58,718 nt of DNA from Ancylomarina sp. 16SWW S1-10-2 (GCF_009669305.1 NZ_SADB01000024.1:1-58718); one strand, 5' to 3'. Positions 45,326-55,420 are shown, counted from the stretch's first letter. The notes: a model not told the origin generated them from the sequence alone. Numbers and translations: made by a program.

Positions 45326-46705
45326 ATGAACAGTAAATTAAGTGTTCTTTTCCTTGATAATGATCCTGCCTACCTTGAGCTCGCAGCTACGAGGCTTAAA
45401 GAGGATTTTGTTGTTTATACCGCTCTTTGCCCAATTGATGCTTTTGATTTGCTACTTAAAGAAAAGATTGATGTCCTAATTTGTGATTTCAACTTAACTG
45501 AAATGAACGGGCTCGAGCTTGTGAAAACAGTGAAAGAAAGATTCCCAGATACTGATGTAATTGTAATTAGTGTAAATGTTGAAGACGAGCAAATTATCCA
45601 AGCTTTTGAATTTGGGGTAATAGATTTTCTTCAAAAGCCGATTGAATATAAGGCCTTAAAAATCTCTATTGAGCGCGGGAAAAGTTATGTTGCTTTAAAG
45701 AAGAAGAGTAAGGAAATAGAAAAACAAAATATTTTTCTTTGTAATAAACTTAATGGCCATAATTCAATTAATAATGTCTTTTGCAGTGAATCAATGCATC
45801 AGGTTCATTGTACGATTAAAGAGCTAGCTAAAGATGATGAGGTGTCTGTTTTAATAACAGGTGAGGTTGGTTTGTATAAGCATTCTATTGCTGCTCTTAT
45901 ACATCATTTAAGTGGCCGATTTGAGAAAAGTTATGTCCCTGTTGATATGTCTTTGGTTACTGATGCTCTATTTGAAAAAAAATGTTTTGGTTCTAAGATA
46001 AATTCAAGAGGTAATAATATGGATGAGCCCGGTTGGTTGGAATTGGCCAAGGGTGGAACTTTATTTTTTGACGAAATTGTTGGTCTATCTATTTACCAGC
46101 AGGCAAAGTTAAATTCTGTTCTTCAAAATAGAACATATTCTAAAGTCGGTTCAAGAGCGAAGAAGAATGTTGATGTTCGTTTGATTTCAGCCTGTACTGG
46201 TTCTGTAGAAGAATTAAAGGCTAAGAATAATTTTCGACAAGATTTGTTGCATAAGCTTAATGGATATGATTTATTTATTCCTCCACTTCGTGATAGACAA
46301 GAAGATATTCCTATACTGATGAATTATTTTATTCGTAAATATTCCGAGAAATTGAGGAAAACTATCAGAGGTTTTGATTCGTACGCAGAGCGTAAATTGG
46401 TCGAGTATGAATATCCAGGTAATATTAGAGAGTTGTCAAATTTGGTAGAGAGAGCAATCATCTTATGTGATGGGGATTCTTTAAATTTGGACCATTTCCC
46501 ATCTTTTAATGATAATGGTAACGAGCCACAGACTCTTGTTAATAGTTTTGATTTAGCTTTGATTGAACGTGATGTGATAGTTCGTGCCTTAAAGGAGTGT
46601 AATTATAACAAATCACAAGCTGCTAAGTTGTTACATTTAAATTGGAATGCTTTGCACCGAAGGCTTCATAAGTTTAATATAGATATCCCTGAGGATTTAC
46701 TATAA
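45326..46705 (+). CDS. NtrC-type response regulator lacking GAFTGA and with degenerate Walker A
   Basis: 459 aa. The receiver domain (1-120) has the acidic pocket DND (11-13), phosphoacceptor D54, Ser82 and Lys104. The AAA+ domain (about 150-390) keeps Walker B TLFFDE (245-250), the QAKLNSVLQ helix and the Arg-finger segment FRQDLLHKLN (303-312). Walker A, however, reads GEVGLYKHS (179-187) in place of GESGTGKE, and the GAFTGA loop that contacts sigma-54 is replaced by about 15 unrelated residues (220-235). A Fis-type HTH ends the protein (NYNKSQAAKLLHLNWNALHRRL). It probably binds DNA without activating sigma-54, as TyrR-like proteins do. No histidine kinase is adjacent; glnN follows 700 nt later. 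Confidence 0.9.
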   Translation: MNSKLSVLFLDNDPAYLELAATRLKEDFVVYTALCPIDAFDLLLKEKIDVLICDFNLTEMNGLELVKTVKERFPDTDVIVISVNVEDEQIIQAFEFGVIDFLQKPIEYKALKISIERGKSYVALKKKSKEIEKQNIFLCNKLNGHNSINNVFCSESMHQVHCTIKELAKDDEVSVLITGEVGLYKHSIAALIHHLSGRFEKSYVPVDMSLVTDALFEKKCFGSKINSRGNNMDEPGWLELAKGGTLFFDEIVGLSIYQQAKLNSVLQNRTYSKVGSRAKKNVDVRLISACTGSVEELKAKNNFRQDLLHKLNGYDLFIPPLRDRQEDIPILMNYFIRKYSEKLRKTIRGFDSYAERKLVEYEYPGNIRELSNLVERAIILCDGDSLNLDHFPSFNDNGNEPQTLVNSFDLALIERDVIVRALKECNYNKSQAAKLLHLNWNALHRRLHKFNIDIPEDLL

Positions 46706-47408
46706 AATGATATTGGGTTTATTCGTAAAACTCATGCACTCGCAAAAGCTCGGTTGGGTGGAAAGCCTTATTGCTAAAATCATTTAAAAAAAATGATAAA
46801 GAGATATTACCCACCTAAATCGGCTTAGAGCCTATGTTTTCTATCGAGAAGCTCTAGTTGTTTCTCAATTATTTTGTCCGTTTAAGAAGTTTAAGTCTCT
46901 ACTTAAGCTTTATTGCTCAGTTAGTCAGTGCCAATTTTCCTATATGGAAGCCGCCTTTCTCTATACTTTCTGTTGAATTTTTAGGGCACATAATTAAATC
47001 TGTTTCTCCTGTTTTTAGATAATAAGTAATGATAATGCTTTTTGATTTTGCTGTTTTTAGAGTGTGATAATCGAGTGATATTCCTTTTTTATATTTCTAA
47101 ATCTTAGGAATTGATATTTTCTAAAGCTAATGTGGCTGATTTCTAAAATAAATACCAAAAAACTCGTTATGTATTATTAAACCAAATAAATAATACAGAT
47201 TGTTCTTAAAATCAAATACCCCTATTTTATTGATGGTGTTTTATTATTTTTTATTCTTATTACAAAGTTAACCCCTGTTTTTTTTAATAAATTTGTTGAA
47301 TAAGAAAACTTTTCTCATCTTTGACATATCAAAATAGGGGGTGTATCTCTAAAAAGGATATTTTTTTAGAAATAAAGCTCTTTATTATAACTTATAAAAT
47401 AAACAACC
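46706..47408. other. Long upstream region of glnN
   Basis: 703 nt. The first 150 nt can fold locally (GGTGG with CCACC around 46757 and 46812) but match no riboswitch I know. The last 200 nt hold the glnN promoter and repeated CCCCTRTTTT boxes. Confidence 0.5.
47219..47340 (+). promoter_or_regulatory. glnN promoter flanked by CCCCTRTTTT boxes
   Basis: -33 TTTG at 47292-47295 and -7 CATCTTTG at 47316-47323, spacer 20. CCCCTATTTT at 47219-47228, CCCCTGTTTT at 47272-47281, and the inverted AAAATAGGGG at 47331-47340, the last over the expected transcript start. The arrangement suits operator binding with DNA looping. Confidence 0.5.
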
Positions 47409-49598
47409 ATGTCCACTATGCGTTTTCAAGCTTTAAAAGAGCTATTGTCAAGAAGTCCTAGGGCTGTCCAAATCCCATCAAATAAGGTGACTGATTATTA
47501 TGGAGACTTAGTATTTAATACTGACTCTATGAGGGAGTATTTATCGAAAGATGCCTTTAAAGTTGTAATGGATGCTAATAAAAAAGGTGGATCTATTGAC
47601 CGAAAAATGGCTTCAGCTGTTGCTGCAGGTATGAAAGCTTGGGCTATTGAACACAATGTAACTCATTACACACACTGGTTTCAGCCTTTAACAGATGGAA
47701 CTGCCGAAAAACACGATGGTTTTATTGATTATGGTGATGGTGGTCATATCATAGAAAATTTTTCTGGAAATTTACTTGTACAACAAGAACCAGATGCATC
47801 TTCTTTTCCATCAGGAGGAATCCGTCAAACATTTGAAGCTCGTGGTTATACAGCTTGGGATGTTTCTTCGCCAGCTTTTATTGTAGGGACTACACTCTGT
47901 ATTCCAACTGTATTTATTTCTTATACAGGCGAGGCTCTTGATTACAAAACACCTTTACTTAAAGCTTTGGCAGCTGTTGATGAGGCTGCTGTTGGTGTAT
48001 GTCAGTATTTCGATAAGAATGTGACTAAAGTGCATACCAATTTAGGTTGGGAACAAGAATATTTTTTAGTTGATGAGGCTTTGTACAAAGCTCGTCCTGA
48101 TTTGTCCTTAACAGGTCGTACTTTAATGGGACACTCATCATCGAAAGATCAACAATTAGATGACCACTATTTTGGATCAATTCCAGAGCGTGTAACTAAT
48201 TTTATGATCGAATTAGAGCTTGAATGTCATAAATTAGGTATTCCAGTTAAGACTCGTCACAATGAGGTGGCTCCAAGTCAGTTTGAATTAGCTCCAATTT
48301 ATGAAGAAGCGAATTTAGCTAACGATCACAACCAGTTGTTAATGGATGTGATGAAAAAAGTTGCTCGTTACCACAAACTTAGAGTGTTATTACACGAGAA
48401 ACCTTTCGCAGGTATTAATGGTTCGGGTAAGCATAATAACTGGTCATTAGGTACCGATACAGGTGTTGTACTTTTAGCTCCAGGAAAGAATCCTAAAGGT
48501 AATATTCAGTTCTTGTGTTTCGTTGTGAATACATTGATGGCTGTTTATAAAAATCAGGATTTATTGCGTGCTTCTATTTTAACAGCATCCAATAGTCACC
48601 GTTTAGGAGCAAATGAAGCACCTCCTTCAATTATTTCTGTTTTTCTAGGTGATGATGTGTCTAGAATGTTAGACAGAATTGTTGAAGAAGTTGGTGACAA
48701 AAGAATGACTCCTGAAGAGAAGACTGCTTTAAAATTAGGTATTGGTCGTATTCCTGAGATTATTCTTGATAATACCGATCGTAACCGTACTTCTCCTTTT
48801 GCTTTTACAGGGAACAGATTTGAGTTCCGTGCAGTTGGTTCTAGTTCTAATAATGCCGCTGCAATGACCGCTTTAAGTGCTGCCGTTGCTGTTCAATTAA
48901 AAGAATTTAAAGTAGCAGTTGACTTCTTAATAGAAGAAGGTATTAAGAAAGATGAAGCTATCTTCCAAGTTATGAAGAAAATGATTATTGAATCGAAACC
49001 AATTCGTTTTAATGGTGATGGATATTCTGACGAATGGGTGGTAGAAGCTAAAAAAAGAGGTCTAACAAATATAAACTGTGTACCAGAATCAATTTCTAAA
49101 TATTTAGATCCTGAGTCTAAAAAATCTTTGATTGAGAGTGGTATCATGTCTGAGAAAGAACTTCAAGCTCGTGTTGAGGTTGAAATGGAGAAATTCACAA
49201 AGAAAATTCAGATTGAATCAAGAGTTCTTGGTGATTTAGCAATTAATCACATTGTTCCAGTAGCAGTTGATTATCAAACTAAGTTGATACAAAATGTTCA
49301 AGGCATAAAAGATCTTTTTGACAAAGATGAATTTGAACAAATGACAGGAGCTAGAAAAGATTTGATTAGAAGAATTTCGGGTCATATCTCTGCCATTAAA
49401 GCTAAGGTTCACGAAATGATTGTTGCTCGTAAAGAGTGCAATAAAATTGACGATGTGGATGAGTTGGCATATGCATACGATAAAAATGTTTGTCATTATT
49501 TAGATGAAATTAGATATCATATCGATAAACTTGAATTAGTTGTTGATAATGAAATGTGGCCTTTGCCTAAATATCGAGAATTACTATTCAATAATTAA
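47409..49598 (+). CDS. glnN: Glutamine synthetase type III
   Basis: 729 aa, the length of GSIII rather than the 450-470 aa of GSI. It makes glutamine from glutamate, ammonia and ATP and is the main ammonia-assimilating enzyme in many Bacteroidota. Visible: NVTHYTHWFQPLTDGTAEKH, the metal-binding GWEQEYFLVDE, RHNEVAPSQFELAPIYEEAN, HEKPFAGINGSGKHNNWSL and NRFEFRAVGSSSNNA. The adenylylation Tyr of GSI is not expected in this class. Long regulatory upstream region; terminator at 49636-49663. Confidence 0.97.
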   Translation: MSTMRFQALKELLSRSPRAVQIPSNKVTDYYGDLVFNTDSMREYLSKDAFKVVMDANKKGGSIDRKMASAVAAGMKAWAIEHNVTHYTHWFQPLTDGTAEKHDGFIDYGDGGHIIENFSGNLLVQQEPDASSFPSGGIRQTFEARGYTAWDVSSPAFIVGTTLCIPTVFISYTGEALDYKTPLLKALAAVDEAAVGVCQYFDKNVTKVHTNLGWEQEYFLVDEALYKARPDLSLTGRTLMGHSSSKDQQLDDHYFGSIPERVTNFMIELELECHKLGIPVKTRHNEVAPSQFELAPIYEEANLANDHNQLLMDVMKKVARYHKLRVLLHEKPFAGINGSGKHNNWSLGTDTGVVLLAPGKNPKGNIQFLCFVVNTLMAVYKNQDLLRASILTASNSHRLGANEAPPSIISVFLGDDVSRMLDRIVEEVGDKRMTPEEKTALKLGIGRIPEIILDNTDRNRTSPFAFTGNRFEFRAVGSSSNNAAAMTALSAAVAVQLKEFKVAVDFLIEEGIKKDEAIFQVMKKMIIESKPIRFNGDGYSDEWVVEAKKRGLTNINCVPESISKYLDPESKKSLIESGIMSEKELQARVEVEMEKFTKKIQIESRVLGDLAINHIVPVAVDYQTKLIQNVQGIKDLFDKDEFEQMTGARKDLIRRISGHISAIKAKVHEMIVARKECNKIDDVDELAYAYDKNVCHYLDEIRYHIDKLELVVDNEMWPLPKYRELLFNN

Positions 49599-49635
49599 TA
49601 GAAGGCTTAGCCTAAAATTATATTCAGCAGATTTT

Positions 49636-49663
49636 AAAGAGCTCCATTTGGAGCTCTTTTTTT
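49636..49663 (+). terminator. Rho-independent terminator of glnN
   Basis: AAAGAGCTCC/GGAGCTCTTT with a 4-nt loop and T7. Confidence 0.95.
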
Positions 49664-49808
49664 GATTTATATCAGTTGTGTCTTTTGATGATTGAATTTA
49701 TTTATGTTCTTAATATGGGTGAAAACTTAACTGCTTTTGTATCTTTATCAGAAATTCCTAAATTGAATGATTAATTTAATTTGTGCACTATTTTAGACTA
49801 TTGATAAT

Positions 49809-51884
49809 ATGAAGGTTTTAGTAAAAGTGACTCTTAGTCTTTCTTTGTTATTTGGTATGGCCTGTTCGCCTCAATACTATGCTCGTAAAGGTGATCAAGC
49901 ATTTAATAAAGGATTATATTACTTATCGGAATCTAAATACGATAAAGCTTATGAAAAGTCCGATGACCATGCTTTTAAATCTGAAGTGGCTTTTAAAGCA
50001 GGACAAAGTCTTGAAAAAATAAATGAAGTTAAGAAAGCTGCTCGCTGGTACAAAAAAGCAATTCGTAGACGAGATTCTTTCCCAGAAGCCTTAATTCATT
50101 TAGCTCAGGTTGAAATTAAAAGTGGAAATATTGAAGATGCTGAAGAAAACTTCTCTATATACGAAGACTATGTTCCTGAAAGTAACAGAGGCGATGAAGA
50201 AAGGTTAATTAATGTTTTCGATAAAGTTAAAGATTGGAAAGAGAATCCACAAGCCTATATAATCCGTCCAATGGATAAGCTTAATAGTAGATCTAGCGAT
50301 TTTGCACCTCAATATTTTAATGGAGATACAAATGTTATCATCTTTACGAGTACGCGTAAGGGCGGAATTAGTGTTAAAGAGGATGGCGTTACAGGTGATA
50401 AGTTTTCTAATCTTTATCGTTCGGATTATACGAATGAAGTTAAAAGAGATATAAGAAATAAAAGAGGAAAGTATATTAAAACAAAAACCATTTTGAAAGA
50501 TGGGTTTGAATGGCAAAAACCTGTAAGTATAGGTGATAGTGTTAATTCAACCTCGAATGATGGTGCAGCTTGTATCGATTCAGAAGCCAGTCTTTTGTAT
50601 TTTACATCATCACGTAAAGTGGATAAAAAAGATAGAGGTACAAAAATTTATAGTATAGCCATGCAAGGAGACGAGTGGGGTGAGTTGCATCAATTAAAAA
50701 TAGTGCCAGATTCACTTTCTATAGGTCATCCTTCTTTATCAGCAGATGGGGAAACTCTTTATTTTGCATCCGATATGGCAGGTGGTTATGGTGGAAACGA
50801 TATCTGGATGGTGAAAAAGGATGGTGAAACTTGGGGAAGTCCTGTGAATTTGGGAGCCGATATTAATACAGATAAAGAAGAAATTTTCCCATATATTAGA
50901 GATAATGGCATGCTTTATTTTTCCTCTGATCGGCTTGACGGAATGGGTGGCTTAGATATATATGCAGCCAAATCTCGTGCTAATGTTTGGGATGTTAGAA
51001 ATATGCAATATCCAATAAATACAGAGGCCGACGATTTTAGTATTGTTTTTCAGCCAGGGGAGAAAAAGGGTTTATTTGCTTCATCAAGGAATAAAGGAAA
51101 TGATGATATTTTTTCTTTTGAAAAAATGGAGGTTGATCCTACACTTATTGGAATTATTGGTGGTGTAATTAGCTGGGATGAAGGTTTGGCAGGAAAGAAT
51201 ATTAAAGTAAAAGTAGAATCCGATAAAGGCGAAGTTAAGGATATCAAGATAGGAGAAAATGGAGCATTTAAGTTGCCTATTCATGTTGATACTAAATATA
51301 CAATAACAGTTTCTGGTGACGATTTTTTAACTGAGAAAAAGCAAATATCAGCAGGAAGTATTGATGAAAAACTAGATTTTGATTTGAATTTTGAATTGAA
51401 AGGTATTGGTGTACCAATCAGATTGAAAAATCTACTGTTCGGATTTAATGAATGGACTTTGAGTAATGAGGCTAAAGAGGCATTAAAAGATTTAGTTGTA
51501 CTTATGGAAGAGCATAGCGATATTATTATTGAGCTCAGTTCGCATACAGATTATGTGGGACTTAAATCTATAAATGATAGTGTGTCGCAATTAAGAGCGC
51601 AAGTTTGCTTCGATTATATGCTTGAGCAAGGTGCAGATAAAAACAGATTAAGAGCATTAAGCTTTGGAGAAAGTAAGCCTTGGGTTGTTAAGCAAGAAGG
51701 TCAGGATAAGTATTCATTTTTGAAAGTTGGCGATGTATTGAGCGAAGCTTTTATTAATAAGCTTTCTGATGAAAAACAAAAAGAGGTTGCTATGCAAATG
51801 AATAGAAGAACTGAAATTAAAATTGAAAGAATAGTTAAGAATAAAAGATCAAAATATATTAGTCCAAAAAGATTGAGGAGATAG
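49809..51884 (+). CDS. TPR / beta-propeller / OmpA-family lipoprotein, PorE-like
   Basis: 691 aa. Lipobox GMAC gives a lipidated Cys at 19. Order of domains: TPR-like repeats (25-130), a PD40/WD40-like propeller (about 155-440, with repeated LYFTSSRK, LYFASDMAGGYGGNDIW, LYFSSDRLDGMGGLDIY), a carboxypeptidase-regulatory-like beta domain (about 445-525) and a C-terminal OmpA peptidoglycan-binding domain (LLFGFNEWTLSNEAKEAL... HTDYVG... RTEIKIER). This matches the architecture of PorE of the type IX secretion system, which tethers the machine to peptidoglycan. Assignment is by domain order only; similar OmpA lipoproteins with other roles exist. Confidence 0.85.
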   Translation: MKVLVKVTLSLSLLFGMACSPQYYARKGDQAFNKGLYYLSESKYDKAYEKSDDHAFKSEVAFKAGQSLEKINEVKKAARWYKKAIRRRDSFPEALIHLAQVEIKSGNIEDAEENFSIYEDYVPESNRGDEERLINVFDKVKDWKENPQAYIIRPMDKLNSRSSDFAPQYFNGDTNVIIFTSTRKGGISVKEDGVTGDKFSNLYRSDYTNEVKRDIRNKRGKYIKTKTILKDGFEWQKPVSIGDSVNSTSNDGAACIDSEASLLYFTSSRKVDKKDRGTKIYSIAMQGDEWGELHQLKIVPDSLSIGHPSLSADGETLYFASDMAGGYGGNDIWMVKKDGETWGSPVNLGADINTDKEEIFPYIRDNGMLYFSSDRLDGMGGLDIYAAKSRANVWDVRNMQYPINTEADDFSIVFQPGEKKGLFASSRNKGNDDIFSFEKMEVDPTLIGIIGGVISWDEGLAGKNIKVKVESDKGEVKDIKIGENGAFKLPIHVDTKYTITVSGDDFLTEKKQISAGSIDEKLDFDLNFELKGIGVPIRLKNLLFGFNEWTLSNEAKEALKDLVVLMEEHSDIIIELSSHTDYVGLKSINDSVSQLRAQVCFDYMLEQGADKNRLRALSFGESKPWVVKQEGQDKYSFLKVGDVLSEAFINKLSDEKQKEVAMQMNRRTEIKIERIVKNKRSKYISPKRLRR

Positions 51885-51946
51885 ATAAGGCGAAGGGCTT
51901 TCGTAAAAGGGAAAAAATACTAACTTTACGACGGCAAAAAAATAAC

Positions 51947-51978
51947 AAAAGCGTTCTGCCATGCAGGGCGCTTTTTTT
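51947..51978 (+). terminator. Rho-independent terminator
   Basis: AAAGCGTTCT pairs (with two G-T wobbles) with AGGGCGCTTT and is followed by T7. It lies between the PorE-like gene and purM, which therefore has separate transcription. Confidence 0.85.
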
Positions 51979-51992
51979 ACTACTATCCAACC

Positions 51993-53162
51993 ATGAAAAA
52001 AGACGAAAGATACAATTTAAGAGGCGTTTCTGCATCAAAGGAAGATGTGCATAATGCTATAAAAGACATTGATAAAGGGCTATATCCAAAGGCTTTTTGT
52101 AAGGTGATTCCTGATTATCTTACTGGAGACGACGAATACTGTAATATCATGCATGCTGACGGAGCAGGAACAAAATCTGCTTTGGCTTATATGTATTGGA
52201 AAGAAACAGGAGATTTGTCAGTTTGGAAAGGTATTGCTCAGGATGCAATCATTATGAATCTTGATGATCTACTTTGTGTGGGTGCTGTTGATAATATACT
52301 GCTTTCGTCTACTATTGGTCGTAATAAGAACTTGATTCCAGGAGAGGTTATTTCTCAAATTATTAATGGAACAGAGGAGTTGCTTGCAGAGTATCGTGAT
52401 CTAGGTGTGAATATTTATTCAACAGGTGGCGAAACGGCTGATGTAGGTGATTTGGTTCGTACAATAATTGTCGATTCTACGGTTACTTGTCGTATGAAGC
52501 GTAAGGATGTTATCACAAATGAAAAAATACAGGCTGGTGATGTTATCGTTGGTTTGTCTTCTTCGGGAAAATCGACTTACGAAAAAACCTATAACGGTGG
52601 CATGGGGTCCAATGGACTAACTTCTGCTCGTCACGATGTTTTCTCAAAGTATCTTGCTGAAAAATATCCAGAGAGTTTCGATGGAGCTGTTCCTGAAGAT
52701 TTGGTGTATTCAGGAAATTGTAAATTAACTGATGCAGTAGAAGGTACTGATTTGGATGCTGGAAAATTAGTTCTGTCTGCTACTCGTACTTTTGCTCCAA
52801 TTGTGAAGGTAGCTTTAGATAAGTTTCGCTCTCAGATTCATGGTATGATTCATTGTTCGGGTGGCGCTCAAACAAAAGTTCTTCACTTTGTTGATAACCT
52901 TCATATCGTAAAAGATAACATGTTTGATGTACCTCCATTATTCAAATTGATTAAAGATCAGAGTGGAACAGAATGGAGCGAAATGTATAAGGTATTTAAT
53001 ATGGGGCATCGTTATGAGTTCTATGTGCCTGCTGAAATTGCTAATGATATTATCGAAATTTCGAAGAGCTTTAATGTAGATGCTAAAATTGTTGGACGTG
53101 TAGAAGCTTCTGATAGCAAAAAGTTGACTATTGAAAGTGAATTCGGAACATTCGAATACTAA
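51993..53162 (+). CDS. purM: Phosphoribosylformylglycinamidine cyclo-ligase (AIR synthetase)
   Basis: 389 aa, somewhat longer than the 345-aa E. coli enzyme. It closes the imidazole ring of AIR in purine synthesis. Visible: MHADGAGTKSALAYMYWKET, the aspartate-rich DAIIMNLDDLLCVGA, STGGETADVGD, VIVGLSSSGK and the C-terminal GGAQTKVLHF and MGHRYEFYVP. The PurM fold starts unusually with a Gly-Val-Ser segment (RYNLRGVSASKEDVH). The start ATG lies only 14 nt after a terminator T tract, so the promoter position is unclear. Confidence 0.95.
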   Translation: MKKDERYNLRGVSASKEDVHNAIKDIDKGLYPKAFCKVIPDYLTGDDEYCNIMHADGAGTKSALAYMYWKETGDLSVWKGIAQDAIIMNLDDLLCVGAVDNILLSSTIGRNKNLIPGEVISQIINGTEELLAEYRDLGVNIYSTGGETADVGDLVRTIIVDSTVTCRMKRKDVITNEKIQAGDVIVGLSSSGKSTYEKTYNGGMGSNGLTSARHDVFSKYLAEKYPESFDGAVPEDLVYSGNCKLTDAVEGTDLDAGKLVLSATRTFAPIVKVALDKFRSQIHGMIHCSGGAQTKVLHFVDNLHIVKDNMFDVPPLFKLIKDQSGTEWSEMYKVFNMGHRYEFYVPAEIANDIIEISKSFNVDAKIVGRVEASDSKKLTIESEFGTFEY

Positions 53163-53177
53163 ATAAAATTATAGACT

Positions 53178-53213
53178 AAGCCGATCGTCCTTTTAATAGG
53201 ATGATCGGCTTCT
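53178..53213 (+). terminator. Rho-independent terminator of purM
   Basis: AAGCCGATCGTCC pairs with GGATGATCGGCTT (one wobble) and is followed by CTTT. Confidence 0.85.
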
Positions 53214-53360
53214 TTGTATATGAAATTCAGGCAGAATCAGATGTGTTGGTTGTGTTTTAGATAAATAGGAATAAAGATGTTATCTTGTTATTATGATAGG
53301 TTTATATGTTGACGTGTTCTAATAATAGGCTTTAAATCAGTTAATGTGATTTTATTTTCC

Positions 53361-53368
53361 TAATTTTG
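53361..53368 (+). promoter_or_regulatory. Promoter -7 box of prfA
   Basis: TAATTTTG matches TANNTTTG 25 nt before the ATG. No TTTG lies at the usual distance. Confidence 0.4.
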
Positions 53369-53392
53369 TGCAAATTTTAAGAGATTATAAGA

Positions 53393-54478
53393 ATGAGCGA
53401 TAATGTGTTACTTGGAAAACTAGAAGGTGTTTTTATCCGCTTCAAGGAGGTTAGTCAATTGATTACCGACCCTGAAATAATGAGTGATATGAAACGCTAT
53501 GTTAAGCTAAGCAAAGAATATAAAGAATTAGATTTGGTTGATTCTGCTGCAAAAGAATATCGAAATGCACTTGAAACTATTGCCGAATCAAAAGAAATAT
53601 TAGCCACTGAAAGCGATGAAGAATTGCGCGAAATGGCAAAAATGGAATTGGAAGAACTTGAGGATAAATTACCTGATATGGAGCAAAATATTAGATTGCT
53701 TCTTGTTCCAGCTGATCCTGAAGATTCGAAAAATGCAATTCTTGAGATTCGTGCAGGTGCTGGTGGCGATGAGGCTAGTATTTTTGCTGGTGATTTACAT
53801 AGAATGTATACTAAATTCTGTGAAAGTCGAGGTTGGAAAGTATCTATGTCTTCATGTAGTGAAGGAACTTCTGGAGGATTCAAAGAGGTTGTGTTGAATG
53901 TGACTGGAAATGGCGTTTATGGTGTCTTGAAATATGAATCAGGTGTACACCGTGTTCAACGTGTACCTCAAACCGAGACTCAAGGGCGTGTACATACTAG
54001 TGCAGCATCAGTAGCTGTTTTGCCAGAGGCTGAAGAGTTCGATATTGATGTGAAAGAAAGTGATATCCGTAAAGATACTTACTGTTCTTCAGGTCCAGGT
54101 GGACAGTCGGTAAATACAACTTACTCGGCTATTCGTTTAACTCACAATCCTACTGGGATTGTGGTAACTTGTCAGGATCAAAAATCTCAGCTTAAAAATT
54201 ATGCAAAAGCATTAATTGAGTTGCGTTCTCGTATTTACGCACTAGAACATCAAAAATATCTCGATGCTATTTCATCTAAACGTAAAACGATGGTTTCTAC
54301 AGGTGACCGTTCGGCTAAAATTAGAACTTACAATTATCCGCAAGGTCGTGTAACGGATCATAGAATTAACTTAACGATGTATAATTTGAGTGCTATTATC
54401 GATGGCGATATTCAAGAAATTATCGATAAGCTTCAGGTTGAAGAAAATGCAGAACGACTTAAGGAAAGTGGTTTGTAA
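53393..54478 (+). CDS. prfA: Peptide chain release factor 1
   Basis: 361 aa, standard length. It ends translation at UAA and UAG. The catalytic motif reads GPGGQSVN (GAGGQ in E. coli). The stop-codon-recognition motif region reads [15 protein letters not shown], with PQT in the place of [21 protein letters not shown] starts domain 2, and SGDR-like [23 protein letters not shown] ends domain 3. No prmC is adjacent. Confidence 0.96.
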   Translation: MSDNVLLGKLEGVFIRFKEVSQLITDPEIMSDMKRYVKLSKEYKELDLVDSAAKEYRNALETIAESKEILATESDEELREMAKMELEELEDKLPDMEQNIRLLLVPADPEDSKNAILEIRAGAGGDEASIFAGDLHRMYTKFCESRGWKVSMSSCSEGTSGGFKEVVLNVTGNGVYGVLKYESGVHRVQRVPQTETQGRVHTSAASVAVLPEAEEFDIDVKESDIRKDTYCSSGPGGQSVNTTYSAIRLTHNPTGIVVTCQDQKSQLKNYAKALIELRSRIYALEHQKYLDAISSKRKTMVSTGDRSAKIRTYNYPQGRVTDHRINLTMYNLSAIIDGDIQEIIDKLQVEENAERLKESGL

Positions 54479-54486
54479 AAATATTT

Positions 54487-54518
54487 GGCAGTGGTTTTTT
54501 AACTACTGCCTTTTTTTT
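54487..54518 (+). terminator. Rho-independent terminator of prfA
   Basis: GGCAGTGGTT pairs with AACTACTGCC (one mismatch) and is followed by T8. Confidence 0.9.
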
Positions 54519-54575
54519 GATCTCATTTAAATGGATCATCAATAAAAAAATAAACAACCGTAAAATAGATATCAG

Positions 54576-55403
54576 ATGAATTATCAAGCTTTATTCGAAC
54601 AAATTAAATTAAAGAAGTCTTTCTTATGTGTAGGTCTGGATACCGATGAAAAGAAAATTCCAGAACATTTGCTAAAAGAGGAAGATCCTATTTTTGAATT
54701 CAACAAAGCAATTGTTGATGCAACGGCTCACTTGGTTGTTGCTTACAAACCTAATATTGCATTTTACGAGTGTAAAGGTGCTAAAGGATGGCTTTCTTTA
54801 GAGAAAACAGTTTCTTATATCAAAGAAAATTATCCTGAAGTATTCTTGATTGCTGATGCTAAACGTGGCGATATTGGAAATACATCAAAAATGTATGCCA
54901 GTGCCTTTCTTGAGAATATGCCTTTCGACTCTATTACCGTTGCGCCTTATATGGGTGAAGATTCAGTAACTCCTTTCCTTTCGTATAAAGATAAATGGGT
55001 CATTTTATTGGCTTTAACATCTAATAAAGGAGCTTTTGATTTCCAGTATTTCCAAGAAGGTAGGCAAAGAATGTTCGAGAAGGTTCTTGAAAAATCACAA
55101 GAATGGGGTTCTAAAGACAATATGATGTATGTTGTTGGAGCCACTAAAGCTGAGATGTTATCTGATATTAGAAAAATTACTCCTAATCATTTCTTATTAG
55201 TTCCAGGAGTTGGTGCACAAGGTGGTAGCTTGCAAGAAGTCGCTAAATATGGTATGAACGATCACTGTGGTTTGTTAGTAAATTCATCTAGAGGGATTAT
55301 TTATGCTGATTCAACAGCAAATTTTGCTGAAGTTGCTTGCGAAAAAGCGTTTGAACTTCAAAAAGAAATGGCTGCATTAATGGATGCAAAAGGAATTTTG
55401 TAA
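54576..55403 (+). CDS. pyrF: Orotidine 5'-phosphate decarboxylase (type 2)
   Basis: 275 aa, the longer type 2 PyrF. It forms UMP from [16 protein letters not shown] at the start, [13 protein letters not shown], and the catalytic [15 protein letters not shown] (Asp-Lys-x-x-Asp) are intact; phosphate-binding [11 protein letters not shown] and [10 protein letters not shown] follow. It lies 97 nt after prfA, separated by a terminator. Confidence 0.96.
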   Translation: MNYQALFEQIKLKKSFLCVGLDTDEKKIPEHLLKEEDPIFEFNKAIVDATAHLVVAYKPNIAFYECKGAKGWLSLEKTVSYIKENYPEVFLIADAKRGDIGNTSKMYASAFLENMPFDSITVAPYMGEDSVTPFLSYKDKWVILLALTSNKGAFDFQYFQEGRQRMFEKVLEKSQEWGSKDNMMYVVGATKAEMLSDIRKITPNHFLLVPGVGAQGGSLQEVAKYGMNDHCGLLVNSSRGIIYADSTANFAEVACEKAFELQKEMAALMDAKGIL

Positions 55404-55420
55404 TTCTGATTATAAGATAT

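Noticed and set aside
46740-46830. Riboswitch upstream of glnN
   Set aside because: Local complementarity is short and no known glutamine or glnA motif is visible; the distance to glnN is over 550 nt.
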